From assembly GCF_003852235.1 (NCBI RefSeq), contig NZ_CP027732.1:372001-436000 (forward strand): a DNA stretch of 64,000 nucleotides. The letters run 5' to 3'. Shown here one piece after another: positions 56,245 through 64,000 of the stretch. The notes under the pieces are model-generated. The model had not been told where the DNA came from and searched no databases. It saw only the letters and a list, made by a program, of their open reading frames with translations. This stretch comes from Pseudomonas sp. R4-35-07. Lineage in GTDB: Bacteria > Pseudomonadota > Gammaproteobacteria > Pseudomonadales > Pseudomonadaceae. A program made the position numbers and the translations under genes. Position 1 is the stretch's first letter; the number at the start of each line of letters is the position of its first letter.

Positions 56245-56359
56245 TGATCGTTCCCACGCTCTGCGTGGGAATGCCTCTTGGGATGCTCTGCGTCGCGCCT
56301 TTAAGAGCGGACGCGGAGCGTCCAGGGCTGCGTTCCCACGCGGAGCGTGGGAACGATCA
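56245..56359. repeat. Long palindromic repeat (GTTCCCACGC-type), copy 2
   Basis: Starts TGATCGTTCCCACGCTCTGC and ends with CGGAGCGTGGGAACGATCA, its near complement; an inner pair GATGCTCTGCGTC / GACGCGGAGCGTC also folds. It abuts the stop codon of the minus-strand gene at 56360. Confidence 0.85.
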
Positions 56360-56794
56360 TCAAAACTTGTCGAGTGTCTTGAAATTAGTCTCGCGCACCA
56401 CTTCTTTCGGCTTGTACGCGCAATACCCCGGCCGCGGCCCGATTTTCGGGTGGTTGCGGCAGGTATCCGGGCGCTTGTCATAAATAGTGCAAAAGCGCGT
56501 CTTACGATCCAGGTACAGGCAGTCGTTGTTGCTCATGCGCTGCAAAGTAAAAATCTCGGATTTGGAATTGAAGCGCTCGACGATGCCTTCCTTCTGCAAA
56601 CGCTTGGCGATGTTTTTCGGCGGGTCGCCGCGCTCGAACTCATCGACGATGCCGATGCGGATCAGGTCCTTGATCTTCACTTCGACCGGCAGCGTGCAGC
56701 AGCTGGACACGCAGCCACCACACATGTGGGCGGAATATTTCTGCCAGGTCTCGAGACGGTCGAGTTCCGCGGCGGCGATCAGTTGAGGCTTCAT
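56360..56794 (-). CDS. YkgJ-family cysteine cluster protein
   Basis: A 144-residue protein with the cysteine-rich pattern of the YkgJ family: CGGCVSSCCTLP (about residues 25–36), a Cys in NDCLYLD, CTIYDKRPDTCRNHP and GYCAY. The cysteines probably bind zinc or an iron-sulfur cluster. Function is unknown. The ATG at 56794 fits the family start. Its stop codon touches the palindromic repeat. Confidence 0.8.
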   Translation of the reverse strand: MKPQLIAAAELDRLETWQKYSAHMCGGCVSSCCTLPVEVKIKDLIRIGIVDEFERGDPPKNIAKRLQKEGIVERFNSKSEIFTLQRMSNNDCLYLDRKTRFCTIYDKRPDTCRNHPKIGPRPGYCAYKPKEVVRETNFKTLDKF

Positions 56795-57022
56795 CAGGGT
56801 TCCAAAAGGTGGGGCTGTATCCGGGCGCGCGATCATACCGGGATTGGTGGTTTTTTGAACAACCTTTTCAGAGTTTCTGCGCGAACGGCGATCAGGCACG
56901 ACCTCTGCATCAAATTCATGCAACGCTCAATGAGTTAAAAAACTGACGAACCAGAGCGTCTACCGTCTGTCAGACCGTCTAGGCTCTAGCAACTCCTTCT
57001 ATCTCGCCCGAGGTCGCAATTG

Positions 57023-59473
57023 ATGTCTCAGGAACCACTTGCACGAGAAGCAGAGGTAGCCGCATTTCGCGATGCTGTCTTGACCAAACTCACCTACGCG
57101 GTGGGCAAGGACCCGGATCACGCCTTCGACCACGACTGGTTCGAAGCCATTGCCCTGGCCGCCCGCGACCAGATGGTCGACCACTGGATGGACCATACGC
57201 GGCGCATCTACCGCAAAGGCCAGAAACGGGTTTATTACCTCTCGCTGGAATTTCTTATCGGCCGCTTGCTCTACGACAGCCTGAGCAACCTCGGCGTGCT
57301 GGAGATCGCGCGCGAAGCGCTGTCGGAGCTTGGCGTGGACCTTGAGCGCATTCGCCTGCTCGAACCCGACGCGGCGCTGGGCAACGGTGGCTTGGGCCGT
57401 CTGGCGGCGTGCTTCATGGAAAGCATGTCGACCCTGGGCATTGCCGGCCACGGTTATGGCATTCGTTACGAACACGGCTTGTTCCGCCAGGCGATTGTCG
57501 ATGGCTGGCAGCAGGAGCAGACCGAGCGCTGGCTGGATTTCGGTAACCCGTGGGAGTTCGAGCGCGCCGAAGTGATCTACCCGATCGGTTTTGGCGGCAG
57601 CGTGGAAACCCTGGCGGACGCGTCCGGCAAGATGATCCAAGTGTGGTCGCCCAGCGAAACCGTGCGCGCGGTGGCCTACGACACTCCGGTGGTCGGCTGG
57701 CGTGGCGCCAGCGTCAATACCTTGCGCCTGTGGCGCGCACGGGCGGTCGAAGATTTGCACCTGGAACGCTTCAACGCCGGTGACCACCTGGGCGCCGTCG
57801 CCGAAGTGGCGCGGGCCGAGAGCATCTCGCGTGTGCTGTACCCGGCCGACAGCACCGAAGCGGGGCAGGAACTGCGCCTGCGCCAGGAATACTTCTTCGT
57901 TTCCGCTTCGTTGCAAGACTTGCTGCGCCGCCACAAGAACATGCACGGCTCGGTGCTGAGCCTGGGCGAACACGCCGCCATCCAGCTCAACGATACCCAC
58001 CCGTCCATCGCCGTAGCCGAGTTGATGCGCCAGTTGGTCGACCTGCACGACATTCCGTGGGAAGCGGCGTGGGACGTCACCGTCGAAACGCTTTCCTACA
58101 CCAACCACACCTTGCTGCCTGAGGCATTGGAAACCTGGCCGGTCGGTTTGATGGAACGCATGCTGCCCCGGCATATGCAGATCATCTACCTGATCAACGC
58201 CCAGCATATCGACTCGCTACGCGCCAAGGGCATTCACGACTTCGACGTGCTGCGCGCCGTGTCGTTGATTGAAGAAGACAACGGCCGTCGTGTGCGCATG
58301 GGCAACCTGGCGTTCCTCGGTTCCCACAGTGTCAACGGCGTGTCCGGTCTGCACACTCAGCTGATGCGCAGCACGGTGTTTTCCGAACTGCATAAGCTCT
58401 ACCCGGAGCGCATCAACAACAAAACCAACGGCATCACCTTCCGCCGCTGGCTGTACCAGGCCAACCCCAAGCTCACCGATATGCTGGTGCAAGCCCTGGG
58501 CCCTGACATTCTCGACAACATGGAAACCCGCCTGGGCGAGCTGGAAACCTTCGCCGAGAAACAGACCTTCCGCAAAGCCTTCGCCGACCAACGCCTGCAC
58601 AGCAAGCGAGCGCTGGCCGAGATCATCCACGAGCGCCTGGGTATTTCGGTGAACCCGGCGGCGATGTTCGACGTGCAGGTCAAACGGATCCACGAATACA
58701 AGCGCCAGCTGCTCAACCTGCTGCACACCGTGGCGCTGTATCAGGCGATCCGGGCCGAGCCGGAGGTCGATTGGGTGCCGCGGGTGAAAATTTTCGCCGG
58801 CAAGGCGGCGGCGAGTTATCACCAGGCCAAGCTGATCATCAAGCTGACCAACGATATCGCGCGCACCGTCAACAATGACCCTACCGTACGCGGCCTGCTC
58901 AAGGTGGTGTTCCTGCCCAACTACAACGTCAGCCTGGCGGAAAGCATCATCCCGGCGGCGGACTTGTCTGAGCAGATCTCCACCGCCGGTTTCGAGGCCT
59001 CGGGTACCAGTAACATGAAGTTCGGCCTCAACGGCGCGCTGACCATCGGCACCATGGACGGCGCCAACGTGGAAATGCACGAGCGGGTGGGCGCCGAGCA
59101 CATGTTCATCTTCGGCCTCAGTGCCCAGCAGGTCGAAGCCCGCAAGCACGCCGGTGAATTCAACGCCGGGCCGGAAATCGCTGCCTCCCATCGCTTGAGC
59201 GATGTGCTGCAGGCGATCCGTGGCGGTGTGTTCTCGCCGGATGATCCGGGCCGGTATGTGGGGTTGATCGACGGGCTGATCGACTACGACCGCTTCCTGG
59301 TGTGTGCCGACTTCGACTCCTACTGGGACGCCCAGACGCGGGTCGAGGCGCATTGGCATGACTCCAAGGCCTGGTGGCGCTCGGCGGTGCTGAATACGGC
59401 GCGGATGGGCTGGTTCTCCTCGGACCGGACGATCCGCGAATACGCCACCGAAATCTGGAAAGCGCTCGACTAA
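57023..59473 (+). CDS. glgP: Glycogen/maltodextrin phosphorylase
   Basis: An 816-residue PLP enzyme releasing glucose-1-phosphate from alpha-glucans. It shows EPDAALGNGGLGRLAACF, NDTHPSIAV, and the PLP-binding Lys in SGTSNMKFGLNGALTIGT (about residue 668). It matches the family end to end. The ATG at 57023 begins MSQEPLAREAEV; TTG at 57020 is adjacent but unlikely. It stands alone without other glycogen genes. Confidence 0.94.
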   Translation: MSQEPLAREAEVAAFRDAVLTKLTYAVGKDPDHAFDHDWFEAIALAARDQMVDHWMDHTRRIYRKGQKRVYYLSLEFLIGRLLYDSLSNLGVLEIAREALSELGVDLERIRLLEPDAALGNGGLGRLAACFMESMSTLGIAGHGYGIRYEHGLFRQAIVDGWQQEQTERWLDFGNPWEFERAEVIYPIGFGGSVETLADASGKMIQVWSPSETVRAVAYDTPVVGWRGASVNTLRLWRARAVEDLHLERFNAGDHLGAVAEVARAESISRVLYPADSTEAGQELRLRQEYFFVSASLQDLLRRHKNMHGSVLSLGEHAAIQLNDTHPSIAVAELMRQLVDLHDIPWEAAWDVTVETLSYTNHTLLPEALETWPVGLMERMLPRHMQIIYLINAQHIDSLRAKGIHDFDVLRAVSLIEEDNGRRVRMGNLAFLGSHSVNGVSGLHTQLMRSTVFSELHKLYPERINNKTNGITFRRWLYQANPKLTDMLVQALGPDILDNMETRLGELETFAEKQTFRKAFADQRLHSKRALAEIIHERLGISVNPAAMFDVQVKRIHEYKRQLLNLLHTVALYQAIRAEPEVDWVPRVKIFAGKAAASYHQAKLIIKLTNDIARTVNNDPTVRGLLKVVFLPNYNVSLAESIIPAADLSEQISTAGFEASGTSNMKFGLNGALTIGTMDGANVEMHERVGAEHMFIFGLSAQQVEARKHAGEFNAGPEIAASHRLSDVLQAIRGGVFSPDDPGRYVGLIDGLIDYDRFLVCADFDSYWDAQTRVEAHWHDSKAWWRSAVLNTARMGWFSSDRTIREYATEIWKALD

Positions 59474-59489
59474 ACGCCACAGTAGAAAA

Positions 59490-59578
59490 TGTGGGAGGGG
59501 GCTTGCTCCCGATAGCGGTCTATCAGTTAACAGCTATGTCGACTGGCACACCGCTATCGGGAGCAAGCCCCTCCCACA
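59490..59578. repeat. REPIN 8
   Basis: Inverted REP pair after glgP. The right arm has one C fewer than the others (AAGCCCCTCCC). Confidence 0.93.
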
Positions 59579-59729
59579 TGGGGTTCTGCGTATATGCACC
59601 GTTGTTGGAGATAGCCGTTGCGCCAACCCGTGAACTCTATTGGCGTTAAATCCTCTGATTAGAGGAAATCAGCCCCGACTCGCGTTAAACTGCGCGGGTT
59701 TTTAAGCCCCCCATTCTCCGGAGCCGTCC

Positions 59730-60740
59730 ATGTCCCGCGTTACCTTGAGTCGCTATTTGATCGAGCAGACCCGCAGCAACAACACGCCTGCCGATCTGCG
59801 CTTCCTTATCGAAGTGGTGGCGCGTGCTTGCAAGGAGATCAGCCACGCCGTGTCCAAAGGCGCACTGGGTGGTGTCCTGGGCAGCATGGGCACTGAAAAC
59901 GTGCAGGGCGAAGTGCAGAAAAAGCTCGACGTTATCTCCAACGAAATCCTGCTCGAAGCCAACGAATGGGGCGGTCACCTGGCCGGCATGGCCTCCGAGG
60001 AAATGGACAATGCCTACCAGATTCCGGGCAAATACCCCAAAGGCGCATACCTGTTGGTATTCGACCCACTGGACGGTTCGTCCAATATCGACATCAACGC
60101 GCCGGTCGGTACTATCTTCTCGGTACTGCGTTGCCCGAACGAATACCTGAGCCAGAACGAAGCCCTGAACGAAAAGGCCTTCCTGCAGCCGGGCACCGAG
60201 CAGGTCGCCGCCGGTTACGCGATCTACGGCCCACAGACCATGCTCGTCCTGACCCTGGGCGATGGCGTCAAAGGCTTCACCCTGGACCGCGAAATGGGCA
60301 GCTTCGTACTCACCCACGAAGACATCTCCATTCCGGCCTCCACCCAGGAATTTGCGATCAACATGTCCAACCAGCGTCACTGGGAAGAACCGGTGAAGCG
60401 CTACGTCAACGAGTTGATGGAAGGCGAAGAAGGCCCGCTGAAGAAAAACTTCAACATGCGCTGGGTCGCGGCCATGGTTGCCGATGTGCACCGCATCCTG
60501 ACCCGTGGTGGCTTGTTCATGTACCCACGTGACGGCCGCGAACCGTCCAAGCCGGGCAAACTGCGCCTGATGTACGAAGCCAACCCGATGTCGTTCCTGG
60601 TGGAGCAGGCGGGCGGCGCATCCACTGACGGCCACCAGCGCATCCTCGACATCCAACCCGAAGGCTTGCACCAGCGTGTGGCGGTGTTCCTGGGTTCCAA
60701 GGAAGAAGTTGAGCGTGTGACGGCGTATCACAAGAAGTAA
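59730..60740 (+). CDS. fbp: Fructose-1,6-bisphosphatase class I
   Basis: A 336-residue Mg-dependent gluconeogenic enzyme. It carries the metal-site motif [13 protein letters not shown] (about residues 110–122), EEMDNAYQ and the substrate region [13 protein letters not shown]. It matches Pseudomonas Fbp throughout. The gene stands alone, with a terminator about 50 bases downstream. Confidence 0.96.
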   Translation: MSRVTLSRYLIEQTRSNNTPADLRFLIEVVARACKEISHAVSKGALGGVLGSMGTENVQGEVQKKLDVISNEILLEANEWGGHLAGMASEEMDNAYQIPGKYPKGAYLLVFDPLDGSSNIDINAPVGTIFSVLRCPNEYLSQNEALNEKAFLQPGTEQVAAGYAIYGPQTMLVLTLGDGVKGFTLDREMGSFVLTHEDISIPASTQEFAINMSNQRHWEEPVKRYVNELMEGEEGPLKKNFNMRWVAAMVADVHRILTRGGLFMYPRDGREPSKPGKLRLMYEANPMSFLVEQAGGASTDGHQRILDIQPEGLHQRVAVFLGSKEEVERVTAYHKK

Positions 60741-60790
60741 GCTGCTGCGATAGGTTATCCGCCGTGTTGTGAGGCGGATCACCGTTAAAG

Positions 60791-60827
60791 AAGCCCCGAA
60801 ACGTTTCAGCGTTTTCGGGGCTTTTTT
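60791..60827 (+). terminator. Terminator of fbp
   Basis: AAGCCCCGAAAACG-type stem (AAGCCCCGAAAC / GTTTTCGGGGCTT) with a run of seven T, 51 bases after the fbp stop codon. Confidence 0.88.
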
Positions 60828-60916
60828 GTTTTCGCTCGTCGGGAACCAGACACCTCTTTTCCCTTCTAAGCTTCTGGCAGATACCCCAGCTGCTTTGTCT
60901 CTCCAGGAGCTTTTCC

Positions 60917-61171
60917 ATGTCTTTACGCCGTCTCGCCCTGCTGGCTTTTTGCGTGCTGTTAGCCGCCTGCAGCAAGGTCAACCAAGAAAATTACCAGAAG
61001 CTGTCGGCCGGCATGGCCAAGGCCGAGGTTGAGTCGTTGCTGGGCAAGCCGACCGATTGCTCCGGCGCACTGGGCATGTCCAGCTGCACCTGGGGCGATA
61101 AAAACAGCTTTATCAGCGTGCAGTACGCCGGTGACAAAGTTCTGATGTTTTCCGGGCAAGGCCTGAAGTAA
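60917..61171 (+). CDS. Small BamE/OmlA-like lipoprotein
   Basis: An 84-residue lipoprotein with signal LALLAFCVLLAAC (lipobox LAAC). The mature part has GMAKAEVESLLGKPTDC, the pattern of the SmpA/OmlA fold, and a C-terminal beta hairpin. Function unknown; the gene lies 30 bases before the lipocalin gene and is likely cotranscribed. Confidence 0.82.
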   Translation: MSLRRLALLAFCVLLAACSKVNQENYQKLSAGMAKAEVESLLGKPTDCSGALGMSSCTWGDKNSFISVQYAGDKVLMFSGQGLK

Positions 61172-61201
61172 ACCGGGGCGCGAGCCTGCGGGAGAAGAAG
61201 A

Positions 61202-61771
61202 ATGATGCGTTTTGTTGTGTTCCTTTGCGCCAGCCTGTTTTTGGCGGGCTGCGCCAGCCATTCTGGCGATGATCTGCAACCCAAGACCGCGAGCAACGTC
61301 AACCTCAAGCGTTACCAGGGCACCTGGTATGAGTTGGCTCGCTTGCCGATGTACTTCCAGCGCAACTGCGCGCAGTCCGAAGCCCGCTACACCTTGTTGC
61401 CGGATGGCGACATGTCGGTGTTCAATCGCTGCCTGACGCCTGAGTGGAAATGGCAGGAAGCCAAAGGCACGGCCACGCCGCAAGTGCCGGGCAAGACCGA
61501 CAAGCTCTGGGTAGAATTCGATAACTGGTTTACGTCGTTGTTGCCGGGCGTTGCCAAGGGCGATTACTGGGTGCTGTATGTCAGCGATGACTACAAGACC
61601 GCCATCGTCGGCAGCCCGAGCCGGCGTTACATGTGGATTTTGTCGCGTACGCCAACGGTAAGCGCCGATACGCGTGAAGACCTCTTGAGCAGAGCACGAC
61701 AGCAGGGGTATGACACCACGCGTTTGATCTGGCGCACGTCCGACAAGCAGATGGCGAAAACCTCGCAGTAA
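61202..61771 (+). CDS. blc: Outer-membrane lipocalin (Blc family)
   Basis: A 189-residue lipoprotein (signal VVFLCASLFLAGC) with a lipocalin barrel: RYQGTWYELARLP (GxW motif, about residues 39–51), SVFNRCL, and DYWVLYVSDDYKTAIVG. Bacterial lipocalins bind lysophospholipids. Start ambiguity of one codon (MM). A REPIN follows four bases after the stop codon. Confidence 0.92.
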   Translation: MMRFVVFLCASLFLAGCASHSGDDLQPKTASNVNLKRYQGTWYELARLPMYFQRNCAQSEARYTLLPDGDMSVFNRCLTPEWKWQEAKGTATPQVPGKTDKLWVEFDNWFTSLLPGVAKGDYWVLYVSDDYKTAIVGSPSRRYMWILSRTPTVSADTREDLLSRARQQGYDTTRLIWRTSDKQMAKTSQ

Positions 61772-61774
61772 AAA

Positions 61775-61863
61775 TGTGGGAGGGGGCTTGCCCCCGATAG
61801 CAGTGTGTCAATCAGCGCATCTGATACTGATACATCGCCATCGGGAGCAAGCCCCCTCCCACA
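61775..61863. repeat. REPIN 9
   Basis: Inverted REP pair filling the gap between convergent blc and hutF, four bases from each stop codon. Confidence 0.95.
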
Positions 61864-61866
61864 TTT

Positions 61867-63231
61867 TTAACCGAGTAAGTTTCTCAAGACTTGAGTGAAT
61901 GCCCGGCTGCTTTCTTCCTCGCCGGCATGATGCCCATCCCGCACCACCCACTGGCCGTTGACCAGCACATCCCGTACCTGTCGATCACCGCCAGCGAACA
62001 GCCAGCGATTCAGAATGCCGTCCTCTGTCGCTGTCGCCAGGTAAGGGTCGTTGCCGTCCAGCACGATCCAATCCGCGCGCTTGCCCACCTCCAATCGACC
62101 AATCGGCTGGCCCAATGCCTGGGCGCCGCCGTCCAATGCGGCATCGAACAGCGTACGGCCGACCATCGGCTGGTCATTGCGATACAAGCGATTGCGCCGT
62201 TGATCGCGCAGGCGCTGGCCGTATTCCAACCAGCGCAGTTCTTCCACCACGCTCAGTGACACATGGCTGTCGGACCCGATGCCCATGCGCCCGCCCTGGG
62301 CCAGAAAATCCACCGCCGGGAAAATCCCGTCGCCCAGGTTGGCTTCGGTGGTCAGGCACAAACCGGCAATCGCCCGGCTCCTGGCCATGCGCGCGACTTC
62401 GTCGGCATCGGCGTGAGTGGCGTGCACCAGGCACCAGCGCTCGTCGACGTCCACGTTGTCGTACAGCCACTGCAACGGGCGTTTGCCGCTCCAGGCCAGG
62501 CAGTCGTCAACTTCTTTTTGCTGTTCGGCAATGTGAATGTGCACCGGGCACGCCTTATCACTGGCGGCCAGCACGTCCTTGATCTGCTCGGGCGTGACCG
62601 CACGCAGGGAGTGGAAACACAGGCCCAGTTGCTGCGCAGGTTGCGCGGCGAGCATCGGCTGCAAGCGCGCCTGCAGATCCAGGTAGTTGTCGGTGCTGTT
62701 GATAAACCTGCGCTGGCCGTCGTTGGGCGCCTGGCCACCGAACCCCGAATGCGTATAAAGCACCGGCACCAGCGTCAAGCCGATGCCACTGCTGGCGGCG
62801 GCCTGGCTGATCTGGCGCGACAGCTCTGTGCGGTCGGCATAGGGCTGGCCACTGACGTCGTGATGCACATAATGAAACTCGGCCACCGAGGTGTAGCCGG
62901 CCTTGAGCATCTCGATGTACAGCTGGCGGGCGATGATCTGCAACTGCTCCGGGTTGATCTTGCCGACCATGCGGTACATCAGGTCACGCCAGGTCCAGAA
63001 GCTGTCATTGGGGTTACCCGCCACTTCCGCCAACCCCGCCATGGCGCGCTGGAAAGCGTGAGAATGCAGGTTCGGCATGCCGGCCAATACCGGACCTCTT
63101 AGTCGTTCGGCGCCCACCGCGCTGGCGTTGGCCTCAACCTGTGTCAGCACTCCATCGGCACTGACTTCAAGACGTACATCATTGGCCCAGCCATCAGGCA
63201 GCAGCGCGCGTTCGGCAAAGAAAGCGGACAT
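61867..63231 (-). CDS. hutF: Formimidoylglutamate deiminase
   Basis: A 454-residue amidohydrolase that deiminates N-formimino-L-glutamate to N-formylglutamate in the five-step histidine degradation pathway. Metal-binding sites NLHSHAFQRA (about residues 56–65), HIHIAEQ, LVHATHAD and GSDSHVS are complete. The ATG at 63231 follows the operator region shared with hutC, transcribed the other way. Confidence 0.94.
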   Translation of the reverse strand: MSAFFAERALLPDGWANDVRLEVSADGVLTQVEANASAVGAERLRGPVLAGMPNLHSHAFQRAMAGLAEVAGNPNDSFWTWRDLMYRMVGKINPEQLQIIARQLYIEMLKAGYTSVAEFHYVHHDVSGQPYADRTELSRQISQAAASSGIGLTLVPVLYTHSGFGGQAPNDGQRRFINSTDNYLDLQARLQPMLAAQPAQQLGLCFHSLRAVTPEQIKDVLAASDKACPVHIHIAEQQKEVDDCLAWSGKRPLQWLYDNVDVDERWCLVHATHADADEVARMARSRAIAGLCLTTEANLGDGIFPAVDFLAQGGRMGIGSDSHVSLSVVEELRWLEYGQRLRDQRRNRLYRNDQPMVGRTLFDAALDGGAQALGQPIGRLEVGKRADWIVLDGNDPYLATATEDGILNRWLFAGGDRQVRDVLVNGQWVVRDGHHAGEEESSRAFTQVLRNLLG

Positions 63232-63257
63232 GATCAAGGCACCCCGGTCGTGTGTTT

Positions 63258-63280
63258 ATTTGTATATACATATACAGACG
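63258..63280. promoter_or_regulatory. HutC operator between hutF and hutC
   Basis: TGTATATACATATACAG at 63261–63277 contains the perfect palindrome TGTA-TA-TACA (63261–63270), the TGTA-N2-TACA site known for HutC in Pseudomonas. It lies 30 bases upstream of hutF and 70 upstream of hutC, so one site may control both. Confidence 0.75.
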
Positions 63281-63339
63281 TTTGCCTGCTCGGTAAACTC
63301 CGGCAATCTATGCATCTTTTCCCCCTGCAAGGATTCCCT

Positions 63340-64000
63340 GTGCCGACTCCGCCCGCCAAGTCTCCGCTGGCTGCCCACATGGACGAAAGTCCGGCGCCCT
63401 TGTATGCCCGCGTCAAACAGATGATCAGCCAGCAGATCCTCAACGGCAACTGGCCGCCCCATTACCGCGTGCCGTCGGAGAGCGAGCTGGTCAGCCAACT
63501 GGGCTTCAGCCGCATGACCATCAACCGCGCGCTGCGCGAGCTCACGGCCGAAGGTTTGCTGGTGCGCATGCAGGGCGTCGGCACGTTTGTCGCCGAGCCC
63601 AAGAGTCAGTCGGCGCTGTTTGAAGTGCACAACATTGCCGATGAGATCGCCTCCCGCGGCCATCGGCACACGTGCCAGGTCATCACCCTGGGCGAAGAAG
63701 CGGCCGGTTCGGAACGTGCCGTCGCGCTGGAAATGCGCGAAGGCGGGCGGGTGTTTCACTCGCTGATCGTGCATTTCGAAAACGACATTCCGGTGCAGAT
63801 CGAAGACCGTTTCGTCAACGCCCTGGTTGCGCCGGAATACCTGCAACAGGATTTCACCCAGCAAACGCCCTACGCCTACCTCAACCAGGTCGCACCGTTG
63901 ACTGAGGGCGAGCATGTGGTCGAAGCCATCCTCGCCGATGCCGCCGAGTGCAAGCTGTTGCAGATCGAGCCGAGCGAGCCCTGCCTGTTGATCCGCCGAC
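63340..64000 (+). CDS. hutC: Histidine utilisation repressor HutC, 3' end beyond window
   Basis: At least 220 residues of a GntR-family repressor. It has an N-terminal winged helix (YRVPSESELVSQLGFSRMTI, about residues 42–61) and a UTRA ligand domain (IASRGHRHTCQVITLG onward) that senses urocanate. GTG at 63340 follows AAGGA; an in-frame ATG at 63310 would include that ribosome site and is less likely. It represses hut genes and itself through the operator upstream. Only the extreme C-terminus is missing. Confidence 0.92.
   Translation, partial: MPTPPAKSPLAAHMDESPAPLYARVKQMISQQILNGNWPPHYRVPSESELVSQLGFSRMTINRALRELTAEGLLVRMQGVGTFVAEPKSQSALFEVHNIADEIASRGHRHTCQVITLGEEAAGSERAVALEMREGGRVFHSLIVHFENDIPVQIEDRFVNALVAPEYLQQDFTQQTPYAYLNQVAPLTEGEHVVEAILADAAECKLLQIEPSEPCLLIRR

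Noticed and set aside
59665..59705. Terminator-like inverted sequence just before fbp
   Set aside because: Arms CCCG...CGCG and GCGCGGG pair imperfectly; a terminator 25 bases before a start codon needs better evidence.
8644..61863. CRISPR array suggested by repeated ~25-base sequences
   Set aside because: The repeats are dispersed tens of kilobases apart, each as an inverted pair, with no regular spacers and no cas genes; they are REPINs.

Overview
The window looks like a chromosomal segment of a fluorescent Pseudomonas (P. fluorescens group). Supporting this: high G+C coding style, gene order matching the known Pseudomonas mutY/yggX/asmA – hisBHAF – ctpA – gpmI – secB – ntrBC – glnA – thiI – typA – fbp – hutFC neighbourhood, and nine copies of the short palindromic 'GTGGGAGGGGGCTTGC' repeat pair (REPIN) typical of this group. 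Species assignment is inference; no 16S rRNA is present.

Layout. 1–1011: start of an integrated element, with a frameshifted tyrosine integrase running off the left edge beside tRNA-Thr. 1340–2233: an orphan cellulose-locus ATPase (bcsQ/wssA type) with no cellulose synthase after it. 2475–6680: methyltransferase and a polar amino acid ABC importer (ATPase, binding protein, two permeases). 7127–11957: a GABA permease behind a sigma-54 promoter, a small conserved protein, a bile-acid-symporter/ACR3-like transporter and a GT-C glycosyltransferase. 12196–23647: a two-partner secretion pair (TpsB transporter and a 3233-residue TpsA exoprotein). 23634–28420: an AT-rich accessory patch with a lipoprotein overlapping the tpsA end, orphan small genes, an IS4-type insertion sequence and gene fragments. 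28386–35000: a frameshifted lipoprotein, tRNA-Phe, yggX-mutY-asmA and an OFA-type MFS transporter. 35220–39225: histidine biosynthesis (hisB, hisH, DUF2164 gene, hisA, hisF) and a solute-binding protein. 39392–46035: envelope genes (YibQ-like deacetylase, CtpA, EnvC-like activator), gpmI, rhodanese-like gene, grxC, secB. 46050–52434: trmL, ntrC, ntrB, periplasmic chorismate mutase and glnA. 52769–61771: thiI, typA, a YkgJ-like cysteine cluster gene, glgP, fbp, a BamE-like lipoprotein and a lipocalin. 61867–64000: hutF and hutC, the latter cut by the window edge.

How genes work together. Nitrogen control is well represented: NtrB/NtrC, a near-consensus NtrC site before ntrB, a sigma-54 promoter before glnA and another before gabP, and the histidine utilisation regulator HutC with its TGTA-N2-TACA operator. 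Histidine appears on both the synthesis (hisBHAF) and degradation (hutF/hutC) sides. The most interesting accessory region is the TPS locus: codon use and base composition change toward the tpsA 3' end, the last ~125 codons are AT-rich and have no toxin motif I recognise, and the next gene (a Cys-rich lipoprotein) overlaps tpsA. This is the layout expected of a contact-dependent inhibition toxin tip and its immunity gene, followed by apparently displaced modules. The toxin/immunity reading is inference.
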